Source: Planctomycetota bacterium (GTDB taxonomy: Bacteria > Planctomycetota > UBA1135 > GCA-002686595). From it: a stretch of DNA of 64,000 nucleotides. Location of the stretch: assembly GCA_020853575.1 (NCBI GenBank), contig JADYYP010000025.1, positions 29,072-93,071 of the forward strand, written 5' to 3'. The position numbers and the translations under genes were made by a program. Below are positions 48,739-56,815 of this stretch, in pieces. Under the pieces are notes generated by a model. That model searched no databases and had not been told where the DNA came from. It saw only the letters and a program-made list of their open reading frames with translations. Positions within the stretch are counted from its first letter, which is position 1. Each line of letters opens with the position of its first letter.

Positions 48739-51700
48739 GTGATCCCGCGCCGAACAGCCTGGTTGGTTGGATTCGCCGTCGCCTGGTGCGCCGCCGCGCG
48801 CGCGTCGACGCCGCAGGGCGCGCAGCAGACCGAGCTCGAGTTCTTCGAGTCCAAGGTGCGGCCGTTGCTCGCCGCACAGTGCTTCGAGTGCCACTCGAGT
48901 GGCGCGGCGAAGGTCAAGGGCGGGCTCAAGCTCGATTCGCGTGCAGCGCTCGCGGCCGGCGGTGCGTCCGGTGCGGTAGTGGTCGCGGGCGATCCCGAAG
49001 CGAGCGCGTTGGTCGAGGCCGTGCGCTATTCGGGCGCGGTGCAGATGCCGCCGAAGGCCAAGCTCGACGCCGCGTCGATTCGCGTGCTCGAGGAGTGGGT
49101 CGAGCGCGGCGCGTACTTCCCGGAGAGCGCGGACGAGCTCGCTTCGGCGGACGCAGCCGCGCCGCGCCCCGCGCCATGGTCCTTCGCGCCGCTCGGTGAG
49201 CCAGAGCCGCCCGCGGTGCGCGACGCCGCATGGTGCCGCAACGCGCTCGATCGCTTCGTGCTCGCGGCCCTCGAGGCGCGCGGACTCGAGCCGGCACCGG
49301 AGGCGGATCGTCGCACGCTCCTGCGCCGGCTCTCGTTCGACTTGATCGGACTGCCCCCGAGTTCGGAGGAGCTCGCCAGCTTCGAGCGCGACACGCGTCC
49401 CGACGCTTGGGAGCGGCAGATCGAGCGCTTGCTCGCATCGCCGCACTTCGGCGAGCGCTGGGGACGCATGTGGCTCGATCTCGCGCGCTACGCGGACTCC
49501 AACGGGCTCGACGAGAACTTGGCGATGTCGAACGCGTGGCGCTATCGCGACTGGGTGGTGCGCGCGCTCAACGCGGACTTGCCCTACGACCAGTTCTTGA
49601 CGTTGCAGCTCGCAGGGGACTTGCTGCCGGAGCCGGAGGACGAGGCCCAGTGGCGCGATCAGCTGACCGCGACCGGCTTCCTCGTGCTCGGACCGAAGAT
49701 GCTGGCCGAGCAGGACAAGGAGAAGCTCGTCCACGATGTCGTCGACGAGCAGATGGACGTCGCGTTCCGCACCTTCCAAGGGCTGACGCTGGGGTGCGCA
49801 CGCTGCCACGACCACAAGTTCGATCCGCTGACGCAACGCGATTACTTCGCCTTGGCCGGGATCTTCCAGAGCACGGCGACACTCGGGGACTTGGGGTTCG
49901 TGTCTCGCTGGAGCGAGCGCGAGCTCGCGCACACGCGCGAGGTCGAGGCGCGGCGCGCGCAGCTCGCGGCGCGCGATGCAGCCAAGGCCGAGTTGGAGCG
50001 CATCCGTCGCGTCGCCGACGAGAGCGTGACCCGCGGCTGGAGCGCGTCGTTGGCGGCGCATCTGCTCGCGGGCCAGGCAGCCCTGAAGCGTGTCACCGTG
50101 GTCGAGGCCGAAGACGCGGCGCGCGGCAATCTGCTCGCGGATCGCGAGACCTACGGCGCGCCCGACGTGGTCGTCGCCCGCACCTCGCAAGCCGGCGTGC
50201 AGTTCGCCGAGTTCGAGGTCACGCTGGCGCGCGCGGGGCGCGTCGCGCTCGAGGTGCGCATGGCCGCGGAAGAGTCGCGCCCGATGCGTCTGGTGCTCAA
50301 CGGCGCGACGGCGGCCGAAGGCGTGTTGGAGGGCACGACGGGCTCGTGGAAGCCCGAAGGGCAGCGTTGGTTCCGCGTGGCCAAGCTCGAGCTGCACGCC
50401 GGGCTGAACCTCGTGCGCCTCGAGCGCGATGGCGCGGTGCCGCACCTCGACACGTTGGTGTTCGCGCCGCTCGCCGACGGCCGCGAGGACATTGCCTGGA
50501 CCGACGACGGCGATCCTTGGACGAGCGAAGTGACGGTCGACAGCGTGCGCGGCTTCGCCTGCGCATTGGCGAGCGCCGCGCGTCGGTCGGACGGCGTGCT
50601 GGCGTTGTGGGCGCGCTGCGCGGAGCTCCCCGAGGCCTCGTTCGTCGAGCGCGCCGCCGCCGTGTTCGGCGAGCTACGCGCGCAACGCGGCGCGGGTGCT
50701 CTCGAGTGGAATGCACACGTCGCGCGCTTGCTCGACGGACTGCCCCCGCTCTCGCTGCGCGAGCTGGCCGGACGCTACCAAGTGCTCGTCGCGAGCGCGG
50801 ACCAAGCGTTGCTCGAGCGACGCCGAGCGAATGCCGAGGCGGCGAAGTTGGACGACGCCGCGCTCGAGGCGCTGCGCCTGTTCGTCCACGGGCCCGCGAG
50901 CCCTTTCCGACTCGGTGTCGGCGACTTCGAGCGCTCCTACGCCGCCGAGCATCGAGAGCTGGTCTCCGCGGCTCGCGCGGAGTTGCAGCGCTGCGAGGCC
51001 GAGCTTCGTCCGGAGTTCGAGCGCGCGTTGGCCGTGCGTGACGCGGAGCGCGTCGTCGATGCGCAGCTCCAACGCCGCGGGAACCACGTGGACAAGGTGG
51101 GGGAACCGATCCCGCGCGGCGCGCTGGAGCTCTTCAGCGAGATGCTCTCGCCGCCTGCGATCGCAGAGCACGAAAGCGGCCGGCTGCAGCTCGCGCGCTG
51201 GATGCTCGCGCCCGAGAATCCACTGACGGCGCGCGTCGCGGTCAATCGTCTGTGGCAGGGCCACTTCGGTCGCGGCTTGGTGGCCTCGAGCTCCAACTTC
51301 GGCAACCGCGGCGATCCGCCGACGCACCCCGAGCTGCTCGACTGGTTGGCCCGCGAGCTGCGCTCGAGCGGCTGGTCGATGAAGGCTCTGCACCGACTGA
51401 TCTGCCAGTCCGCGACCTACCGCATGGCAAGCGATGCCGCGCCACGCATCCTCGAGGCGGATCCCGAGAACCTATGGCTCTCGCGCCACGACCGCCGGCG
51501 CATCGAGGCCGAGGTCCTGCGCGACACGCTGTTGGCGCTCTCCAACCAGCTCGACCGCACGCTGGGAGGCACGCTGCTCGCGACCGAGAACGGCGGCTAC
51601 GTCACCAACGATCAGTCGAACGATGCGGCGCGCTACGACGCACCGCGGCGTTCGCTGTATCTGCCGATCATCCGCAATGCGATGCTCGATCTGTTTTCGA

Positions 51701-52080
51701 CCTTCGACTATCCGGACGCGAGCATGACGGTCGAGCAGCGGCCGCAGACGACCAGCGCGAGCCAGGCGCTGTATCTGATGAACAGTCCGTTGGTCGTCCA
51801 GGCCAGTCGCGTCACGGTCGACCCACTGATGGCGATCGCGGACCAGCGCGAGCGCCTCGACGCGCTCTACCACCACGTGGTGCGCCGCGCGCCGACGGAC
51901 GACGAGCGGAACCGCGCGCTGCGCTTCGTCTCGGGCGCCCCGCGTTTCGCTCAACCCCCATTGGGTGCGGACGTCGGTCGGTCCGACGAGCCCGCGGAGG
52001 CGTCGAACGCGGCCCGCGAGCGCTGGCGTGCGCTCGCGCAAGTGCTGTTGATCTCCAACGACGTGCTCTACGTCGATTGA
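48739..52080 (+). CDS. PSCyt1-DUF1549-DUF1553 planctomycete protein with inserted carbohydrate-binding-like domain
   Basis: A 1113-residue exported protein (signal peptide about 1-23). PSCyt1 domain: the haem motif CFECH is at Cys48-Cys51-His52. The DUF1549 domain is about 160-390 (LTRRLSF-like LLRRLSFDLIGLPPSSEEL, LDLARYADSNG), with a second CARCH near 354. An inserted beta-rich domain at about 450-580 resembles CBM6-type binding modules (GYTGR-like VEFEVTLARAGRVALEVRM region). DUF1553 follows (NPLTARVAVNRLWQGHFGRG, YLMNSPLVVQAS). These giant proteins are a planctomycete hallmark, proposed to act in polysaccharide use. Start is GTG at 48739. The DUF1501 partner usually lies immediately downstream but here is at 59.5 kb. 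Confidence 0.93.
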   Translation: MIPRRTAWLVGFAVAWCAAARASTPQGAQQTELEFFESKVRPLLAAQCFECHSSGAAKVKGGLKLDSRAALAAGGASGAVVVAGDPEASALVEAVRYSGAVQMPPKAKLDAASIRVLEEWVERGAYFPESADELASADAAAPRPAPWSFAPLGEPEPPAVRDAAWCRNALDRFVLAALEARGLEPAPEADRRTLLRRLSFDLIGLPPSSEELASFERDTRPDAWERQIERLLASPHFGERWGRMWLDLARYADSNGLDENLAMSNAWRYRDWVVRALNADLPYDQFLTLQLAGDLLPEPEDEAQWRDQLTATGFLVLGPKMLAEQDKEKLVHDVVDEQMDVAFRTFQGLTLGCARCHDHKFDPLTQRDYFALAGIFQSTATLGDLGFVSRWSERELAHTREVEARRAQLAARDAAKAELERIRRVADESVTRGWSASLAAHLLAGQAALKRVTVVEAEDAARGNLLADRETYGAPDVVVARTSQAGVQFAEFEVTLARAGRVALEVRMAAEESRPMRLVLNGATAAEGVLEGTTGSWKPEGQRWFRVAKLELHAGLNLVRLERDGAVPHLDTLVFAPLADGREDIAWTDDGDPWTSEVTVDSVRGFACALASAARRSDGVLALWARCAELPEASFVERAAAVFGELRAQRGAGALEWNAHVARLLDGLPPLSLRELAGRYQVLVASADQALLERRRANAEAAKLDDAALEALRLFVHGPASPFRLGVGDFERSYAAEHRELVSAARAELQRCEAELRPEFERALAVRDAERVVDAQLQRRGNHVDKVGEPIPRGALELFSEMLSPPAIAEHESGRLQLARWMLAPENPLTARVAVNRLWQGHFGRGLVASSSNFGNRGDPPTHPELLDWLARELRSSGWSMKALHRLICQSATYRMASDAAPRILEADPENLWLSRHDRRRIEAEVLRDTLLALSNQLDRTLGGTLLATENGGYVTNDQSNDAARYDAPRRSLYLPIIRNAMLDLFSTFDYPDASMTVEQRPQTTSASQALYLMNSPLVVQASRVTVDPLMAIADQRERLDALYHHVVRRAPTDDERNRALRFVSGAPRFAQPPLGADVGRSDEPAEASNAARERWRALAQVLLISNDVLYVD

Positions 52081-52095
52081 GCGTCTTGCGCGGCG

Positions 52096-53874
52096 CTACG
52101 GCTGCACGACGAAGTCGAGCGCGTTCGAGAGCGCGGTCGACTTCGCGCTCGGCGGGTCGCGGTACCAAGCTTGCGCGTGCACGATGTCGCCGGCCTGGAA
52201 GGGCGTGCCGAGGGCGCTCGAGCCCGCGACGAACTGGCTCCAGTCGACGGTCAACGTGCCGCTGCAGGTGTTCACGGAGCCGCCCGAGTTCTGCACCGGC
52301 ATGCGCTGCGTCGGAGGCTTGACGCACAGGAAGCTCGAGGTCGGCCCCCAGGCTTGCGCGAGCCTTCCCGAGATGCCGTAGAACACCAGACCGAGGCGCT
52401 GCGCATCGAGTCCGCTGGTCGTCAGCACGAAGCCGCTGGTGGCCGACGCTCGCGGGACGCCGCTGGCCGAGATCAGGGCCGCGCAGCCCAGTGCGCTCGT
52501 GCCCGCGGTGCAGTAGCTCGTCGCCGTCGGATCGTCGATCGCCACCGTCAGCGCGTTGGAGTCGCTGTTCGCGTTCGCCAACTCGCCCGCGACGAACCAA
52601 CGTCGGCCAGGGCCGGCGGCGCTGCCTTGGAAGAACGAGCGGCCGTCGCTCGGGCCGAAGTCGAAGTCCGCCAGCGCCGCTCCTCCTTGGAAGTGCAAAC
52701 GCGCGAATCCGGTCCAGCCGGTCGACGAGATCGTCAGGCCAGCGACCAGTGCCGTGCCGTTGCCATCGGTGGCGATCGTCTGCGGTTGCTCGTAATCGAG
52801 CGGTGTAGGCGTGTGCGAGCTCCACGCGAGGGATCCGTCGGCCGCAAACGCGACCACCAACGAGTCGAAGTCGCTCGGTGGAACCAGCGTGGTCGCGGCC
52901 ACGAACATGCGGCCCTGTGCGTCGATCGCGAGCGACTCCACGGACTCGGACTGGTTGGCTCCGCCGTCGAAGCTCGCGTTCCACAGCGTGTTTCCGCTCG
53001 CGTCGTAAGCGACGGCGAGCACGTCGGGGCTGCTCGAGCTCGGGCCGGAGCCGTAGCCCGCGGCGAGCACGCGACCGTTGCCATCGAGGCCCACGTCGAC
53101 GCCGACCGAGCTCGCGCCGAGCGCCGTCGAGCCGCTCGAGCGTGTCCACACGCGCGTGCCCGAGCTGTCGAGCTTGACCACCGTGAAGCGATCGCTTCCG
53201 ACGCCGTCGAACAGGAGCCCCGTCAAGTACACCGAGCCCGCGGCGTCGACGCACAGCCCGTGCACCGAGTTCAACTCGGTCGTGGTGTCGAGCGCGCGGC
53301 TCCACAGCAATTGGCCGTTCGCCCCGAACTTGACCACGCCGCCGACCATGCCGAGCCCGGGATCGCCGTAGTCGCCGCACAGGTAGATGTTGCCCGCGCC
53401 ATCGACGGCCATGTCGGCTGGCTCCGACGAGAACCACGAGTTCGCATCCCACACGCCGCTCCAGGCCAACGCGCCGTTCGCCTCGTAGCCGACGACCACC
53501 CAGTCCTGGCCCAAGTCGTATGCGCCTCCGACGACCACGCGCCCGGTGGGTTGCAGCGCGACGTGCGTGCCGACGCCGTTGCCGCTGTAGAAGCCCAGAC
53601 CGAACACGCGCGTCCAGGCCGTGCTGCCGTCGGGCGCGATCGAGCGCGTCAACATGCGCGGCACGAGCACGGTCGAGGTCGCGCTCTCCTCCTCGAAGGT
53701 CGTTCCGGTGACGAACGCTTGGCCCGTCGGAGCAACCGCGATCGATTTGCACCAATCGCTCGAGCCCACGGCTCCGGCGAAGGAGTTCTGCCAGGCGACG
53801 AACGGGCCTTGCGCGAAGCTCGCACTGGCGCAGATCGCGCCCGCGGCGCAGAACGAAAGGAAGCGGGTGTTCAT
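52096..53874 (-). CDS. secreted propeller-like protein with C-terminal Cys module (type B)
   Basis: A 592-residue exported protein: signal peptide 1-22 (GAICASASFAQ), then PQQ/SBBP-like repeats (SIAVAPTGQAFVTGTTFEEE, HVALQPTGRVVVGGAYDLG, MAVDGAGNIYLCGDYGD, GLCVDAAGSVYLTGLLFDG). From 52515 down to 52099 the shared module follows: YCTAGTSALGC, FLCVKPPTQRMPVQNSGG, TCSG, AWYRDPPSAKSTALSNALDF, ending VVQP. It is nearest in sequence to the module of the gene at 22203-23522. It is separated by 41 bp from the beta-helix gene on the same strand and converges on the DUF1553 gene. Function unknown. Confidence 0.82.
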   Translation of the reverse strand: MNTRFLSFCAAGAICASASFAQGPFVAWQNSFAGAVGSSDWCKSIAVAPTGQAFVTGTTFEEESATSTVLVPRMLTRSIAPDGSTAWTRVFGLGFYSGNGVGTHVALQPTGRVVVGGAYDLGQDWVVVGYEANGALAWSGVWDANSWFSSEPADMAVDGAGNIYLCGDYGDPGLGMVGGVVKFGANGQLLWSRALDTTTELNSVHGLCVDAAGSVYLTGLLFDGVGSDRFTVVKLDSSGTRVWTRSSGSTALGASSVGVDVGLDGNGRVLAAGYGSGPSSSSPDVLAVAYDASGNTLWNASFDGGANQSESVESLAIDAQGRMFVAATTLVPPSDFDSLVVAFAADGSLAWSSHTPTPLDYEQPQTIATDGNGTALVAGLTISSTGWTGFARLHFQGGAALADFDFGPSDGRSFFQGSAAGPGRRWFVAGELANANSDSNALTVAIDDPTATSYCTAGTSALGCAALISASGVPRASATSGFVLTTSGLDAQRLGLVFYGISGRLAQAWGPTSSFLCVKPPTQRMPVQNSGGSVNTCSGTLTVDWSQFVAGSSALGTPFQAGDIVHAQAWYRDPPSAKSTALSNALDFVVQP

Positions 53875-53915
53875 GGCGGTTTGGCGAAGTCGGGGAGCGA
53901 GGGGAGAGTGCGGAC

Positions 53916-56006
53916 TCACTGGCCGATGACGAAGTGGAGCGCGTTGGTCAAGCCGGTCGTGCTCGCGCTCGCGGCGTCGCGCGACCAGAACTGCCCGTCG
54001 ATTTCCTGGCCGAAGACCAGCGCGCTGTCGACGCCGGCTTGGATCCAAGCGTTGAAGTCGAACACGTAGGTGCCGCTGCAGTCGAGCACGGGGAAGGCGC
54101 TCCCGCCCGAGTTCTGGATCGGCGTGCGTTTGGCGGGCGCGGCCATGCACTTGAAGCCACCCTGGAAGGGCGCGATCTGCTGCGCGTAGCCGTAGAAGAA
54201 GATGCCGTTCTGCCGGTTGAGCACGTTGGAGGCCGAGATCACGAAGGAGCCGGCGTTGGAGGCGCTGGGCGCGCCGCTGGCCGCGATGGCCGGAACACAA
54301 CCCAAGCTGTTGGTCTTGGCGGTGCAGTAGGTCGAGAACGCGCTGCCGCTCGCTTGCAGGCAGGCCGAGAACTCCGAGGTCGAGCCGTTGCCGAGCTCCG
54401 TCGCGGTCGCCGTCACGTACCAGCCACTCGCGATCGCGCCGGGCAAGCTGACCGAGATCCCCGCACTGCCCGTGTTGTCGCTCGCGACCAACGTCGAGCC
54501 CAGGAACAGCGCGCCCTCGCCGTGGCCATTGGCATCGCACTGCGGCGAGGCGAAAAACTCGACCGCGAAATTGGAGAGCGGCGTCGAGCTCAGCGTGCCG
54601 CTGATCTGGATCGTTCCGCCCGTGAGTGTCGCGCTCTGCAGCACGGGGAAGTTCTGCAACCCGTTCGCTCCGCCGTCGACGTCGAGCGGGTCGTTGGACG
54701 ACACGCCGAACTGGAAGCCGGCGTCGACGAGCTCGATTCCGAGCGTGCCGTTGTCGTGGATCGAGTTGCCGCTGAGCCGCACCCCGGAGTACGCGTTCGA
54801 GATCAGCACGCCCTCGCGATCGTGGCCCGCGATCTCGTTGCCGTCGCCCGGCGCAGTTCCGCCGATCACGACGTTCTGCACCGGACCGTAGGGATCGTTG
54901 ACGGTGACGATGCCATTGACGCACCCGAGCAGCGGCTGGTCGTTGGCATCGAGACCGATCTTGTTGCCCACGATCGTGACGCCGCTGCCATTGCCATTGA
55001 TCACGATGCCGCTGCCGTAATAGCTCCCTTGGCCGTGCGATGGCATCGAGAGCGCATGCAGTCCCGCGATGCGGTTGCCGCGGATCGTCGTGGAGAAGTT
55101 GCTGTCGACCCACAGCATGATCCCGGCCGTGCAGTACGGGTGCCCTTGGGAGAGTCCGTTGCTGCTCAAGCCGATCCAGTTGTTCTCGATCGACGTTCCC
55201 GTGGCCTGCGCGATCTCGAGCGCCATCCCGCCCGGGAATCCTTGGCTGTTCAGCGTGCCTCGGCCCGTGATCTTGTTGCGCTCGGCCAGCGTCGGACCGC
55301 CGATGCGGTTGTTGATGGTCGGCGGCTGGAAGGGGCCGTTGCCCAGCACGCGCACGCTCTGCACGGTGTTGCCGACGACGACGTTGTTGCTCGAGCTGAC
55401 CAGCTTGATCGAGCCGTTGCCCGTGTTGCCCTGCCCCGGCAGCGTGCCCCCGATCAAGTTGCTGTCGGAGCCGTCCGTGATCTCGATGCCGCAGTCGGAG
55501 TTGCCTTGGAGCGAGTTGCCCGAGCCTCCGGACACCACGATCACCGTATTGGCGAATCCGCGCGCTGCACCGCCCACGCTGTTGATCATGTAGAGCTGCG
55601 ACCAGATCACGACCTCGCCGCCCGCGGGGTTGGTGTCGCCGGTGAAGGCCGTCTGCGTCGTCGCGTCGAGGATCACGCTGTCGAACACGCGGAATCCTCC
55701 GAACGGATTGAGCACCGCGCGGCCGGGGAAGAGCCACTGGTAGGTCCACTCGCTCTGCGGGACGTTGAAGGCGATCCCCTGCACGCCCGGCGTGCTGTCC
55801 GAGGCCATCCCCGCCTCGGCGAGCGACACCTTTCCATCGGGTCCGGGCAGGTTGGCGACCTGATACGGGAAGGCGAAGTCGACATCGTCGGCCGAGGTGT
55901 TCACGACGATCGTCTGGGCTCGAGCCGCGCCCGCCAGGAGCAAACTGGCGAACGCGGTGCGCGCGAGTGCGGAGCGGAGCGTGCTCGACGGAGAAGTTGT
56001 TTCCAT
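53916..56006 (-). CDS. secreted right-handed beta-helix protein with C-terminal Cys module (type A)
   Basis: A 696-residue exported protein: signal peptide 1-30 (SLLLAGAARAQ). Residues 100-470 form a right-handed parallel beta-helix (NosD/polygalacturonase-like right-handed repeats) with Asn/Gly-rich turns, e.g. GIVINGNGSGVTIVGNKIGL, GVLISNAYSGVRLSGNSIHD. From 54329 down to 53919 the shared module follows: YCTAKTNSLGCVPAI, PFQGGFKCMAAPAKRTPI, NSGG, DCSG, FWSRDAASASTTGLTNALHF. Its first 15 module residues equal those of the gene at 18607. No catalytic residues of a known lyase or hydrolase were recognised. An adhesin-like or polysaccharide-binding role is plausible. Confidence 0.85.
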   Translation of the reverse strand: METTSPSSTLRSALARTAFASLLLAGAARAQTIVVNTSADDVDFAFPYQVANLPGPDGKVSLAEAGMASDSTPGVQGIAFNVPQSEWTYQWLFPGRAVLNPFGGFRVFDSVILDATTQTAFTGDTNPAGGEVVIWSQLYMINSVGGAARGFANTVIVVSGGSGNSLQGNSDCGIEITDGSDSNLIGGTLPGQGNTGNGSIKLVSSSNNVVVGNTVQSVRVLGNGPFQPPTINNRIGGPTLAERNKITGRGTLNSQGFPGGMALEIAQATGTSIENNWIGLSSNGLSQGHPYCTAGIMLWVDSNFSTTIRGNRIAGLHALSMPSHGQGSYYGSGIVINGNGSGVTIVGNKIGLDANDQPLLGCVNGIVTVNDPYGPVQNVVIGGTAPGDGNEIAGHDREGVLISNAYSGVRLSGNSIHDNGTLGIELVDAGFQFGVSSNDPLDVDGGANGLQNFPVLQSATLTGGTIQISGTLSSTPLSNFAVEFFASPQCDANGHGEGALFLGSTLVASDNTGSAGISVSLPGAIASGWYVTATATELGNGSTSEFSACLQASGSAFSTYCTAKTNSLGCVPAIAASGAPSASNAGSFVISASNVLNRQNGIFFYGYAQQIAPFQGGFKCMAAPAKRTPIQNSGGSAFPVLDCSGTYVFDFNAWIQAGVDSALVFGQEIDGQFWSRDAASASTTGLTNALHFVIGQ

Positions 56007-56251
56007 GGGAGGCGGCGCGCGACTCGATCTTGGACGCGCGTTGTCTGGGAGTTGGATGAAGCGACCCTGAGGTGCTGTTGGGGGGGCCCAGGGAGATGCG
56101 CCGCCGTGGGCAAGAAGCGGTCAGAATTCTGGGCGGAATCGGGCGAGCCGCGGGTCGGCACACGCCGTGCCGTAGACTGGCGCGCCCGCCGTGGGAGCTC
56201 ACTCCGCGCCGCGCTCGGCGCGGCAGGCCCGACACAAGCGCGTCTTCGGCG

Positions 56252-56815
56252 ATGAACGACATCCACCGCATTCTCGGCTCCGCGCAGGCGGGCGACGCCC
56301 GGGCCACCGAGGAGCTCGCGGCGTTGCTCTACGCCGAGCTGCGCGAGCTCGCCCAGCGCGAAATGGCCGGCGAGCGGCGCGACCACACCCTGCAGCCCAC
56401 CGCGTTGGTCAACGAGGCCTACCTGCGGCTCGTCCGCGATCGCGACGCGGCCTTCCGCGACCGCGACAGCTTCCTGGCGGCCGCCGCCAACGCCATTCGG
56501 CGCGTGCTCGTCGATCACGCGCGTGCGCGCGGCCGCGAGAAGCGTGGCGGGACCTTCGTGCGCGTGCCGCTCGAGCTGGTCGACATCGCCGAGCCGCTGG
56601 AAGACGAGGAACTGCTGGCTCTCGACGCTGCTCTGACGCGACTGAAGGAGATGGACGCCGACAAGGCGCGGCTGGTCGAGCTGCGCTTCTTCGCCGGGCT
56701 GGGCGTGGACGAGCTCGTGCGCACGTTCGGCATGTCCGAGTCGACCTTGCGCCGCGAGTGGCGCATGGCGCGCGCGTGGCTGCGGACCCAGATGGACCGT
56801 CAGCGTGGACACTGA
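56252..56815 (+). CDS. planctomycete-type ECF sigma factor
   Basis: A 187-residue ECF sigma factor of the subgroup common in planctomycetes (TIGR02999-like). It has TLQPTALVNEAYLRLVR in region 2 and VLVDHARARGREKRGGTFVR between the regions. Region 4 is KARLVELRFFAGLGVDEL with HTH FGMSESTLRREWRMARAWLR. ATG at 56252 fits the family start (MNDIHRILGSAQAGD). TAGACT at 56173-56178 lies upstream but no -35 is visible. Its last 11 bp overlap the start of the kinase gene, so the pair is co-translated. In planctomycetes such pairs suggest that the kinase controls the sigma factor (inference). Confidence 0.92.
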   Translation: MNDIHRILGSAQAGDARATEELAALLYAELRELAQREMAGERRDHTLQPTALVNEAYLRLVRDRDAAFRDRDSFLAAAANAIRRVLVDHARARGREKRGGTFVRVPLELVDIAEPLEDEELLALDAALTRLKEMDADKARLVELRFFAGLGVDELVRTFGMSESTLRREWRMARAWLRTQMDRQRGH

